Part shown: positions 23,463-33,700 of the stretch, one piece after another
Numbering within the stretch: the first letter of the stretch is position 1
How the letters are laid out: each line of letters starts with the position of its first letter
Assembly: GCF_003254395.2 (NCBI RefSeq)
Contig: NC_037643.1
Location: 13,782,963-13,846,962, forward strand
DNA: 64,000 bases
Direction: 5' to 3'
Source of the DNA: Apis mellifera
Taxonomy: Eukaryota; Arthropoda; Insecta; Hymenoptera; Apidae
Program-made: the position numbers and the translations under genes
Notes under the pieces: model-generated
Database searches by the model: none
What the model was told of the DNA's origin: nothing
Seen by the model: only the letters and a program-made list of their open reading frames with translations

Positions 23463-24884
23463 TGTTGGTGTTTCGAAAAGTTTTGTAGAGAATGTTATTT
23501 ATTGAAAAGTTATTGCTCAATCTATCATGTTACAATATTAAATTGCTCCATGTAAAAGTATTAATTTTAATCGTTTAATTAAATACGTTTATAGAAAAGT
23601 TGTGAATATATTGTTACGAATAAAAATTGTTACAATGGCGTTCCTTTAGATTTATTTTCTGAAAATAGCAGCACAGAGGTTCGAATAATGTATATTAAAT
23701 GGACAAAATTATCGATATCTTTCTTTTTCCTATTTTATTTCAAGTTATAGTAAAAGCAATTATTTTCTAAAAATTAAATCTCCGTACAAAAATCGAAAAA
23801 TAATTTCGTCCTAAACTTTATCATTCTAACCATTATGCTTAAGCTTAAAATTAATAATAATATTCCAAACTGAATTTTTGACCGCGATTGTACGAATATA
23901 ACAGTTTCAATTAACGCGTTTCTCGAGAAATTTATCCAAGATCCAGGTTCCACGTTAACTGCCTCCATATTCGATGCTTATTCGACTACTTACAGGAATG
24001 TTACAAAAACGTAATACGAAAAAAGCATTCAACGTACAAAGTTTGGTGAGGACAATTTTAACAAAATATTGAGGCAATCAATGTATCAATAAGCTTAATC
24101 TACGTTTCCTTCTCGAAGAGGAATCAGTTTAATAAACCTCCCCATTTTCCAATGCAAAGGTGAGGCAAAGTAAGCGAGGAAAATAGGAAAAGAAGAAAAA
24201 TAAACTTGTCCGCTGCGTAAAGCAACACTGCCTCCACTCCTTCGAGCTTCGTTTTCAGCCTCGAGGAAGAGAAGGAGGGGTGGCTCCCAAGGGGTTAATT
24301 TCGTGCCGAAGGGCGGAAAATATTCACGGTTCCTTAAAATCCGGCCAAGTCCACCCCTTCTTACTAGGGTCTTCCTCCCTTCCGGGGGGTGGCGTTGCGC
24401 CAAACGGTCACTCGAAATACCACACCCCCTCTCTTTCCTTTTTTTTTCTACCCCGTGGCAACGATCCTTTAATCCGCGCCAAACTGTCCGCTATATATAT
24501 TTCCCCTTCGGCTGAAAAGTCGTATAAAAATTCCCCCTTCGAAAGAGACGCGCTCTCTCTTATAATATACACCTTTTTCGCGTAACGAACGATCAGTTCC
24601 AGCAGTACTTTGGTTCTATTGTTTAGAAATAGAATTTTGGAGGCAAAGATTATATTTATTCGATATTGAATTAAACTGGAAATTACACGAGAATTTATTA
24701 AAATTTACTCGAAGATTAGGGGTAGAATGTTTCTCGACAAAATAGAAATAAAATGTATTCCTTTCGCGATTAACAATATATTTTACTTTTTCGAAGGTAA
24801 GGTTGCGAGGCCAGCGTTATTACAAGAAAGTAATATTTCGAACAATATGCCCGAGACGGGTTGGAGGCTGGCCCCGGTAATTAT
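23463..24884. other. Sequence upstream of the basonuclin-type exon; nothing coding recognised
   Basis: AT-rich from 23463 to 24100, then mixed with a GC-richer patch at 24200-24560. Overlapping frames on both strands at 24095-24585 have low-complexity products. No start codon lies in frame with the exon at 24906 between the upstream stop (TAA at 24831-24833) and the acceptor, so this stretch is most simply intron. Confidence 0.45.
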
Positions 24885-24905
24885 TGTTTTTGCGCTCGGT
24901 TTCAG
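24885..24905 (+). other. Splice acceptor before the zinc-finger exon
   Basis: A T-rich tract (TGTTTTTGCGCTCGG) runs into TTTCAG, with AG at 24904-24905. It precedes codon TCT of the exon and leaves phase 0. The conserved protein signature starts a few residues inside the exon, and no in-frame Met lies upstream. Both fit a spliced boundary here. Confidence 0.65.
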
Positions 24906-25008
24906 TCTATCAAGTGCACGGTGAATGGATGCTCGTGCGACTCGTTCACGCCGGGGAAGAGGCACATCCGGTACTGCGACAGGTGCCACCATGGATGGGT
25001 GCCACACG
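24906..25008 (+). CDS. Basonuclin-type zinc-finger protein, single internal exon
   Basis: This 103-bp segment encodes 34 residues plus the first base of a codon. Numbered from Ser1, Cys lie at 4, 9, 11, 24 and 27 (C-x4-C-x-C-x12-C-x2-C), followed by HHGWVPH at 28-34. The order CSC, F-x-PGK, CDRC, HHGW matches the conserved N-terminal cysteine-rich segment of basonuclins, nuclear zinc-finger transcription regulators whose insect relatives include the disconnected group. This comes from pattern recognition, not a search. The next bases are GTGAGT, a good donor leaving phase 1. Read without splicing, the frame stops within two codons at TAG. In basonuclins an Ala-Leu follows, and an Ala codon starting with G would fit the leftover base. 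The C2H2 finger pairs of the family were not found in the window, so the gene must extend across long introns beyond it. Exact orthology is unresolved. Confidence 0.8.
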
Positions 25009-25014
25009 GTGAGT
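25009..25014 (+). other. Splice donor after the zinc-finger exon
   Basis: CACACG|GTGAGT, with GT at 25009-25010, matches the donor consensus well and is followed at once by an in-frame TAG. The intron would be phase 1. Confidence 0.75.
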
Positions 25015-26309
25015 AGCCGAAAAATTTCTTTTTCGCCATTTGCTGGAAACGAAAGAAAAATTTGTTTCTTCTCGTTTCTTCCTCCCCTTATACTCGCATG
25101 CAAATTAATTCGCGTCGATATATTAACGTCAAGCGATTAAGATTACCGCCCCTTTTTTTTCTTTTTTTTTTAAAATTTAATGGTAAATATGGAATATATC
25201 GATTTTAATTTAAGACGCCCGCTTATCTCTATTGCATTGCAAATGAGTGAGAAATGCGCGCGTGTCGATACTTTTTGCTAAAAATAAGGGGAAGGGGAAA
25301 AAGTTTTTTCTCCCTTATCTCTCCTCGACCGATTGCAACGCGACTGGAGATTAATTTTTACCTCCTCCCAGTGTAACGGTACTGTTTTAAAAATTGGGAC
25401 GCGAGTGAAGAGAAATGCGTATCAATTTTCTTATTACCCTCGAAATCGAGATAGATTAAAAAAAGAGATTAAAAAGATCCCTTCGATCGATACACATCTT
25501 TTTCCACGAAAATAACATCGAATAATTACGAAATTAATTTTGCTACCAATATATATATATATTTTTCAATTTTTCTCATCTACATATTGCAACAAATAAA
25601 TAAATTTTAAATACATATTCATCCCTCTTACAACAGATTTTCAATTTAAAAGATTAAACAATCTCAATCTCTTATATGATACGTGTCTTTTAAAGTACTC
25701 AAATTCATCCCTTTCCAAAATTTTCTCTCGACTCGACTCGACTCTAAAACATCGATTATTAAAAATCCTGTACGTGTATCGTCTCCTTTCCAAAATCCTT
25801 TAAAAAACAAAAGAAAAATCCGGTATTCGAGGATATGTCGTGGATAGGTGGGCAAGATTCCCGCGTGCACCCGGTTAAACGCAAATTTTCCAACTGTCAG
25901 CATACCTCATCCAGGCCGGCCCTCAGGGACGAAATTCAATTTTCCGAGGATGACCAGCGGCGTCCCTTCGCGGCGTCCCCCCCCCCCTCCACCTACAGCT
26001 CCACCCTTCCTCTCGATCGGATATAAAAGGGGGAGGAGGAGGGGGAGCTTTATGTCCTCGTAAGTTTCGGTACGTGGAGGAGGAACGATCAGGAGGGAGG
26101 CACGTTATGGGGTTGTAACGTTTCTCTTTCAGGAAATTTTAACTTGTTTTAGATGAGAAGCGGTTAAAAGTGGTATATCTTTTTCAGATTTGCCAAGGAA
26201 TTAATTGCGTTCCATCTTTTCGATCGGCTCGTCAAGCAAATCCCTTTTGAGAAAGGGGTTGTTTTTTTCTTTCTGCAAATTTTTGTTGTTGTGATTTTGA
26301 TAAGTGTTT
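25015..26309. other. Intronic or intergenic stretch with a TATAAAAGG box
   Basis: Mostly AT-rich from 25140 to 25830, then a GC-rich patch at 25840-26130 with about ten C near 25978-25987. TATAAAAGG at 26022-26030 is a full TATA-box match, and GTAAGT follows at 26060-26065. Overlapping frames at 25835-26063 give Pro/Ser-rich products and are not called. Nothing else was recognised. Confidence 0.4.
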
Positions 26310-27475
26310 GAAATTATATTAACGTGGAGTGGTTCAGTTGTTTGATTGATACATTAAGAGGTATTTAAAAGTCAAAAGAAATTATTGATTTGTAAATATA
26401 CTCTTTCTAAAGGAATTTTGTTTTTATATGTATATAATATAAATATTTGAAATTGATAAGCAGTTAGATCTTTTATTGATATATTAAGAGATTTTAGAGA
26501 AAGAAGAATATATTGAAGTGGTTCAGTTGTTTGATTGATACACTAAGAGGTATTTAAAAGTCAAAAGAAATTATTCATTTGTAAATAAATTCCTTCTCAA
26601 GGAATTTTGTTTTTGTATGTATATAATATAAATATTTGAAATTGACAAGCAGTTAGATCTTCTATTGATATATTAAGAGATTTTAGAGAAAGAAGAATAT
26701 ATTCCTTCTCAAGGAATTTATTCATTTCTTCTATGTATATAATATAAATCAGTTAGATCTTTGATTGATATATTAAGAGATTTTAGAGAAAGAAGAATAT
26801 ATTCTTTCTCAAAGAATTTTGTATGTATATAATACAATATTTGAAATTGACAAGCAGTTAGTTCTTTGAGTCATACATTAAGAGATTTTAGAGAAAGAAG
26901 AAAATATTTCTTCTCAAGCAATTTTGTTCTTGTATGTATATAATATAAATCAGTTAAATCTTTGACTGATATATTAAGAGATTTTAAAGAAAGAAGAATA
27001 TATTTCTTCTCAGGAAAAGGAAATTTGTATATATATATAATACAAATATTTGAAATTGATAAGCAGTTAGATCTTTGATTGATATATTAAGAGATTTTAG
27101 AGAAAGAAGAATATATTGGAGTGGTTCAGTTGTTTGATTGATACACTAAGAGTATTTAAAAGTCAAAAGAAATTATTGATTTGTAAATATACTCCTTCTC
27201 AAGGAATTTTGTTCTTGTATATATATATAATATAAATCAGTTAGATCTTTGACTGATCTTTGACTGATATATTAAGAGATTTTAAAGAAAGAAGAAATTT
27301 TATTCTTGTATATAATACAAATATTTGAAATTGATAAGCAGTTAGATCTTTGATTGATATATTAAGAGATTTTAAAGAAAGAAGAAATTTTGTTCTTGTA
27401 TATAATATAAATATTTTAAATTGGCAAGCAGTTAGATCTTTGATTGATACATTAAGAGATTTTAGAGAAAGAATC
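26310..27475. repeat. Composite tandem array with two alternating unit types, about 12 copies
   Basis: Unit A carries GCAGTTAGATCTTTGATTGA, TATTAAGAGATTTTAGAGAA and GTATGTATATAATATAAAT. Unit B carries GTGGTTCAGTTGTTTGATTG, CACTAAGAGGTATTTAAAAG and TCAAAAGAAATTATTGATTT. The TAAGAG anchors occur near 26354, 26484, 26543, 26674, 26777, 26877, 26971, 27086, 27147, 27269, 27360 and 27448. B-type anchors are the first, third and ninth of these, so A and B alternate at the left and again near 27120. This suggests duplication of longer A+B blocks followed by loss. Confidence 0.88.
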
Positions 27476-28079
27476 CTCGATTAAATTGATTAAGATCGAT
27501 TCATAGATTCAACTTTTCTAAAATATATTTTATTCATTTAATATATCTTGCAAATCTTTCCTATACATTGTTCGATTCGAGGCTTGACCGAGCCACCCCG
27601 TATATCAGACGTCCATATCGACGTCTGGGGAGGAGAGAGGGAGAGGGATCTCGATACGTAGAACGGCGTATATCGCGCTTAAAATTCCGACTGCTTGACC
27701 CGCGATAGATTGGACTCGCCTTGCCGCGGAATACATATCAATTTCGGGCTTCGAACCACGTCCCACTGGGACCCGTGGTTGCATTTTCCTTTAGATAGCC
27801 CCTTCTTCTTCTTCTTCTTCTTCTTTTTTCTCTTTCTCTTCCTTTTCTTCTCTTCGCTCCCCTTCTTAGAACAGGAGAAGGAGAGGAGAAGGGCAGGTAT
27901 GTCGCAAGAAAGTCGCCCTATCTTTTTTTTTTTGCACGCGCGAGAAGAAGTGGAGAGTGGATTTTGAACGTGACTACTTGTTCAAACACATTTTTATCCT
28001 CTCCTCTGGAAACGTCATTGTTATTGAACTGGATCGTTCATTGAACGTGAAGCGAATGAACTCTTCCTTTATATATTTC
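27476..28079. other. Unique spacer with a TTC microsatellite
   Basis: A GC-richer patch at 27560-27800 is followed by (CTT)n at 27802-27824 and a long pyrimidine tract. The frame at 27695-27967 is driven by that tract (Phe/Leu run) and is not a gene. Confidence 0.5.
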
Positions 28080-29030
28080 TTCGTGTACAGTAAATTATAA
28101 ATTCGAATTATAATGTTTCAAAGTGGAAATGATCTCGTTCAACTTTTTTCTTTTTAATTACAAATTCCAATATACAATTTTTCGTAACGATAATTATACA
28201 ATAAATTAAAAATTTGAACTATAATATATTTGTTCATGTTTAAAGGAAATGATCTTCTTTCTTCTCGATTACAAAATTTCTGCAATATATTTTTCGTAAC
28301 GATAATTATACAATAAATTAAAAATTCGAATTATAATATACTTGTTCATGTTTAAAGGAAATGATCTTCTTTCTTCTCAATTACAAAATTTCTGCAATAT
28401 ATTTTTCGTAACGATAATTATACAATAAATTAAAAATTCGAATTATAATATATTTGTTCATGTTTAAAGGAAATGATCTTCTTTCTTTTCAATTATAATT
28501 ACATTACTGCAATATACAATTCTTTGTAATTTATAATAATTTTTCGATAATTATACAATAATTCGAAAAAAAAATTGGAAATGATCTTGTTCAACTTCTT
28601 TCTTCTCAATTACAAATTCCTGCAATTATATTCCTACAATATACAATTTTTCGATAATTATACAATAAATTAAAAATTCGAACTATATAATATATTTGTT
28701 CACGTTCAAAGTGGAAATGATCTTATTCAACGTCTTTCTTCTCAATTACAAATTATATTGCTGCAATATATAATTTATACAATTTTTAATAATTTTTCGA
28801 TAATTACAATAATTCGAAAAAAAAGTGAAAATGGTCTCGTTCAACTTCTTTCTTCTCAATTATAAATTACATTGCTGCAATATACAATTTATACTTTTAA
28901 TAATTTTTCGATAATTATACAATAATTCGAAAAAAAAGTGGAAACGATCTCGTTACACAATAAATTAAAAATACTATAATACATTTGTCCACGTTCAAAT
29001 CTACGTCGCTTTCTTCTTTCTTTTCAATTA
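28080..29030. repeat. Tandem array, unit about 107-146 bp, 7-8 copies
   Basis: The anchor GATAATTA (within CGATAATTATACAATAA) starts near 28188, 28301, 28413, 28546, 28653, 28799 and 28910. Shared segments are TTAAAAATTCGAATTATAAT, TTTGTTCATGTTTAAAGGAA, ATGATCTTCTTTCTTCTCAA and CTGCAATATA. The second to fourth units are closest to each other. Confidence 0.88.
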
Positions 29031-30590
29031 CAAATTTCTGTAATTAAATTACAATTTTAACTAAACTGACATTCGAAAAATCGGCATTCAAATAACCAAA
29101 ACTCGCAGGACAAAATCCTCCTCAAACAGCATCCACTCCCCCAATTCTCTGCCATTTTCAGAATAAAATTCTAGTCTAACAGAAATTTTTCCAACTTGCA
29201 CATCGAGGCATAAAATTTCTTCCTCGTCGACACGAATCAACCGTTCATCGAAGATCGACCCCTTCCATAAAAGAAGATCACTCTTTCTCTCTCTCTCTCT
29301 CGTTTCGATCATGGCAGCCATGATCGGCGGCGAATTAGAAATCCAACACATTCTCCCCGCTTCCTTTTGTTCCTCTGGACCGGTTTCCCTTGCCTTTGGT
29401 GCAGGACAAAAAACGGGAAGGAAGAGAGGAGGGAAGGACGATTTGTCGTTGGAGAAACGGCCGCCACGGAATTGCGAAATAAACCGCTCGCGTTAAACCG
29501 TGTGCACCGTGACAGCACGGATACCCGTGACGGAAACCAGACGATCCAGAGCGATGCTCTTTTAAACTCCCTCCTCCCTCCAACAATTGCTCCAATCTTC
29601 CCTCTCTCTCTCTCTCCTTCTCCTCCTCCCCTTCGTTCGCGGTTAAAATGTCTCGATCGATCTTCCTTTTCCACAAAGAATACGTAATCCCGTGTTACGC
29701 TTTAACGACACGAGATTTTAACCATTTTTAACACTGGCTTACATTACTCTTTCTTCAAAAATGCGCACAGTGTTTATCCAAAAGAAAATTACAACCTCTA
29801 AACTCGCTTATTTTAATTACAATCATTAATTACAATTTGGAATAACGATATAATAATATGATATAATTGTATGATAATAATAACTGCTCGTGAGAGACAA
29901 ATATATATACTCGATGTATTCATGTGGATCATATAAGTGGCATTTTACGGAGAGCGACTTTAATAGTAAAGGGTTAATAACAAGCTGGACATCGAGTCCG
30001 AAGAAAAATGAGTGGAAGGGTTTTTTCGTTGAGAAAGGGGGGGCCAACTGTCCCGAAAGGTGACAAGGCCCCTGACGCGAGAGCTCAGAGCGAGGAATCA
30101 CGGTAACGCTGACAAAAGCCTTTTTAAATTGTAATGAGCTGCCAAAGAGTGAATTATGCCTCCTCTCGAGTGGCATCGAGTCGCCTCGGCTCGAAGAAAG
30201 AAAGCCAACCCCCTCTCCCTCTGTTCTTTCGTCCTATAAAGGTCCACGCGAACCACGCGTGTACGTACACATATATACGCGCCGCTCATCCACCCCACGT
30301 CATGAATATATTTACATTGATCGCCGGCCTCGGCGATTTTTCATCTGCCCCCGTGTCGGCCGATCCATCCATAGAGGATACTTTATTTATATCGACGGGA
30401 CGTGTCCGACTTGTCCCGAATCCGCTCGATATACATACTTTTCGTCGAGAGCATGATCCGAGCCTAGGGGATGGGCTAATGATCTCTCTGAACTGAAATT
30501 GAAGGAGGAAGAACGCTCACTCTATCAACCTTATGATTTTTAAAGGTTTTTAATTTGTTTAATTTATAATAATTATATTTCTTAGTCATT
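29031..30590. other. Unique islands with a 21-bp perfect palindrome
   Basis: GC-richer at 29090-29690 and 29980-30480. A perfect inverted repeat, CGATCATGGC-A-GCCATGATCG, lies at 29306-29326, just after a CT tract (29281-29302). The frame 29311-29496 starts inside that palindrome (MAAMIGGELEIQ...), but overlapping frames exist on both strands and no splice or family evidence supports it. Pyrimidine-rich sequence recurs at 29575-29640. Confidence 0.4.
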
Positions 30591-30592
30591 TA

Positions 30593-31497
30593 TTGGGTTG
30601 GCAACTAAGTAATTGCGGATTTTTTTTAGAAAATCAAAGACAATTTTTTCATGGAACTATACTTTTGATCAATAATCTTTTGCCATCTTTCAGGCAGCAT
30701 CGTAATCCCACGTTCATAAAACTTGTGGTTTTTATTAGCAAAAAACTGAATCGGGTACGATTTGATATCATCATCGTTATTGAAATTTTTACCGTTCAAG
30801 GAATTTTGTAAAGATCGAGACAAAAAGTAATCGGATGGTGCAAGGTCAGGACTATATGGTGGATGTGGCAAAACATCCCAACCAAGCTCCAATAATTTTT
30901 GCCGAGTGACCAAAGATGCGTGTGGCCTTGCATCGTCACGATGGAATACAACACCTTTTCGATTTGTCAATTCGGGCCGCTTTTCTTCAACCGCATCGTT
31001 TAATTTCGTTAGTTGTTCGATGTAGACGACAGAATTGATCGTTCAGTTGGGTGGTAAGAGTTCAAAATAGACAATTCCTTCGTAATCCCACCAAACTGAT
31101 AACAAAACCTTCTTTCGACGAATACCAGCTTTTGACGTTGTTCGAGCTGGTTCACGTGGCCTGCTCCACCATCTTTTCCGCTCGATATTGTTGTAAACAA
31201 CCCATTTTTCATCGCCAGTTATCAGTCTTTTTAAAAATGGATCATTTTCATTACGTTTCTTTAGCAAATCGCAGCTGTTAACGCGTCGCGTTAAATGCTT
31301 TTCTTTCAGTTCGCGAGGAACCATGTATCGAGTTTTTGAACACAGCCAAGTTGTTTTAAGCGGTTTTCAACGCATGTACGCGATACACGAAGCTTCTCTG
31401 CAATCTCACGAGTTGTACTGTGACGATCCGAATCGATTATTGCTTTGATCGTCATCAACTTCAACTGAAATCCGCAATTACTTAGTTGCCAACCCAA
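30593..31497 (-). mobile_element. Mariner-family transposon, copy 2 (5'-deleted, inactive)
   Basis: This 905-bp element is flanked by TA at 30591-30592 and 31498-31499. Its two ends form a perfect 30-bp inverted repeat (30593-30622 and 31468-31497) starting TTGGGTTGGCAACTAAGTAA. That sequence is the 3'-type end of copy 1. Copy 1's own 5' end differs from it after 18 bases. Inside, the transposase runs on the minus strand but its first part and the 5' leader are missing, so the terminal repeat abuts the middle of the DNA-binding region. Shared parts are nearly identical to copy 1. Confidence 0.95.
30626..31467 (-). pseudogene. Mariner transposase relic (D,D34D), copy 2
   Basis: Reading on the minus strand, the relic begins directly at the inner edge of the terminal repeat and enters the family at IKAIIDSDRHSTTREIAEKL. 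A one-base deletion near 31322 (TGGG in copy 1, TGG here) shifts the frame after KLDTW. In the restored phase, a TGA at 31043-31045 replaces a CGA of copy 1, a typical CpG decay change. Catalytic Asp codons lie at 31213-31211 (DEKW), 30937-30935 (HRDDARPH) and 30832-30830 (LAPSDYF), with the same spacings as copy 1. The end is altered by a short deletion after PERWQKIIDQ. No functional protein is possible. Confidence 0.92.
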
Positions 31498-31499
31498 TA

Positions 31500-32065
31500 G
31501 TTCCATTAAATTCACCAGTATTTTTAATAAACTTTATAGCAATTATTCGACTCTGAACACTATCTATTCGATTATTAGGACATTTAATTTTAACATTATT
31601 GGGGGAATCTTTATTAGAAATTTTATCTCAATTTTACCAATTAATTTATTAATTCAGAAATTATACTTTTAACTTTAGAAATTTTTATATCAATAATTCA
31701 ATAAATTTTTCTGAATCAAATTAAGTCATTTTAAAAAAGACTTTTGTACGTTTGAACGTTTTCGAATGTATAATTTAAAAAACGTCAGGATCCATAAAAA
31801 TTAATTCTTCGTAGAGATACACGATGATCGAACAATTGAAATATATCCTTAACGAATCATCAATGTTTAATAATTGTATATATAATTATATAATAATTGT
31901 AAATGTGTAATTCTTTGGAAAAATCGTTTACACAATTTTGGAATATTGACCGTATCGATTTTAAATATTCTTGGAATACGGGATTGGAAAATGGAAAGAG
32001 GAGGAGGAGGAATCGATCTGGGCAGATTTCATAGCGTTGGAAAGAAAGAAAAAAAAAAGGGAAAA

Positions 32066-32108
<43 letters not shown>

Positions 32109-32479
32109 GGTAAGGAGGAACGAGGGACGGTGGTGATTACGATCGAAGGCGCAATTCACGATCGTGGAGCGCGATCGTGGACCGTGGATGCGCACGCGAT
32201 GCACGCGGGGTCGCGGTCGAGGCCCAACCTCGGGCGGACAAACCGGTGAAAAACCTTTAATCGTCGTCGATCGAGGACGAGTATAGATGGGTAGGTTGGC
32301 GGGCGAGCGAGGAATCGAAGGCCAACACGGGAGAAATTTTCTTTTCTTCTTTCTTTCTCTCCTCCCGAGATACGTGGATATTGGAGGTGGAATTTGAAAT
32401 ACGCGTATCCGGTTTAGAATACCCCCATCTGGATTAATCGCGTTCCTAACTATTTATTAGGGCGAATTCCTTTTCATCT
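31500..32479. other. Unique stretch with a (GA)n tract and a strong donor
   Basis: AT-rich up to 31960, then purine-rich with (GA)n at 32069-32104 and a CpG-rich segment at 32130-32310. Directly after the GA tract is ATGCAG|GTAAGG (ATG 32104-32106, GT 32110-32111). This could mark the end of a 5' UTR-bearing first exon with a two-codon start. Nothing else supports it. The overlapping frames 31860-32249 reflect the GA/CT repeat. Confidence 0.35.
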
Positions 32480-33700
32480 TGCTTTCGAATTTTCTTAGTT
32501 TCCACGCTCTCTCGGAGTACTTTCTTCCAGACAAATATTAAAAAATTGTAAAAAAAAGAAAACTATTGTAATAAGTCAATTTCGTATCATTATGTTGAGA
32601 AGATTCTTAATATTTCATATTCTGAAATTATATCTTGCTTACGAATTTTCTTAATTTTCTCCTCTCTTGGAGTACTTTCTTTCAGACAAATATTTATATT
32701 AAAAAATTGTAAAAAAAAAAAAACTATTGTAATAAGTCAATTTCGTATCGAGAAGATTATTAAAATCTTTTGAAATTATACACCTTGCTTTCGAATTTCT
32801 TTAATTTTCTGCTCTCTCGGAGTACTTTCTTCCAGACAAATATTAAAAAATTGTAAAAAAAAGAAAACTATTGTAATAAGTCAATTTTGTATCTACTATA
32901 TTGAGAAGATTCTTAATATTTCATATTCTGAAATTATATCTTGCTTACGAATTTTCTTAATTTCCTCCTCTCTTGGAGTACTTTCTTTCAGACAAATATT
33001 TATATTAAAAAATAGCAAAAGAGAAAACTATCATAATAAGTCAATTTCGTATCGAGAAGACTTTTAAAATCTTTTGAAATTATACACCTTGTCTTTAGTT
33101 TTCTGCTCTCTTGGAGTACTTTCTTTCAGGCACACGTTATAAATTTTAAAAAATAGCAAAAGAGAAAACTGTCATAATAAGTCAACTTCGTATCACTATA
33201 TCGAGATTATTAAAATCTTTTGAAATTATATATCTTGCTTTCGAATTTCTTTAGTTTTCTGCTTGGAGTACTTTCTTTCACATGTTATATTTAAAAAAAT
33301 AGCAAAAGAGAAAACTGTCGTAATAAATCAATTTCGTATCACTATATCGAGAAGATTCTTACAATTTCATATTCTGAAATTACATCTTGTTTTCAAATTT
33401 CCTTAGTTTCCTGTTTTCTTGGAGTACTTTCTTTCAGGCAAATGTCTACATTAAAAAAAAGAAAACTGTCGTAATAAGTCAACTTCGTATCACTATCGAG
33501 ATTATTAAAATCTTTTGAAATTATACACCTTGTTTTCGAATTTCTTTAATTTTCTGCTCTCTTGGAGTACTTTCTTTATATATTTAAAAAAAATAGCAAA
33601 GAAGATTATCAAAATCTTTCGAAATTATACACCTTGCTCTCGAATTTCCTTGGTTTCCTGCTTGGTGCATGCTTTCTCTCAAGACATCTGCATTAAAAAA
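32480..33700. repeat. Tandem array, unit about 137-156 bp, 8-9 copies
   Basis: The anchor GGAGTACTTTCTT starts at 32514, 32669, 32819, 32975, 33112, 33265, 33421 and 33564 (spacings 155, 150, 156, 137, 153, 156, 143). A degenerate last copy lies at about 33660. Units share CTTGCTTTCGAATTTCTTTA, AGACAAATATTAAAAAATTG, GAAAACTATTGTAATAAGTC, AATTTCGTATC and AAAATCTTTTGAAATTATAC. The nearly constant period makes this one of the cleaner arrays. Confidence 0.92.

Noticed and set aside
25835..26063. Two overlapping plus frames just downstream of the zinc-finger exon, one joinable in phase through a CAG
   Set aside because: The products are Pro/Ser/Arg-rich from a C-run and unlike the basonuclin continuation; acceptors lack a good pyrimidine tract.
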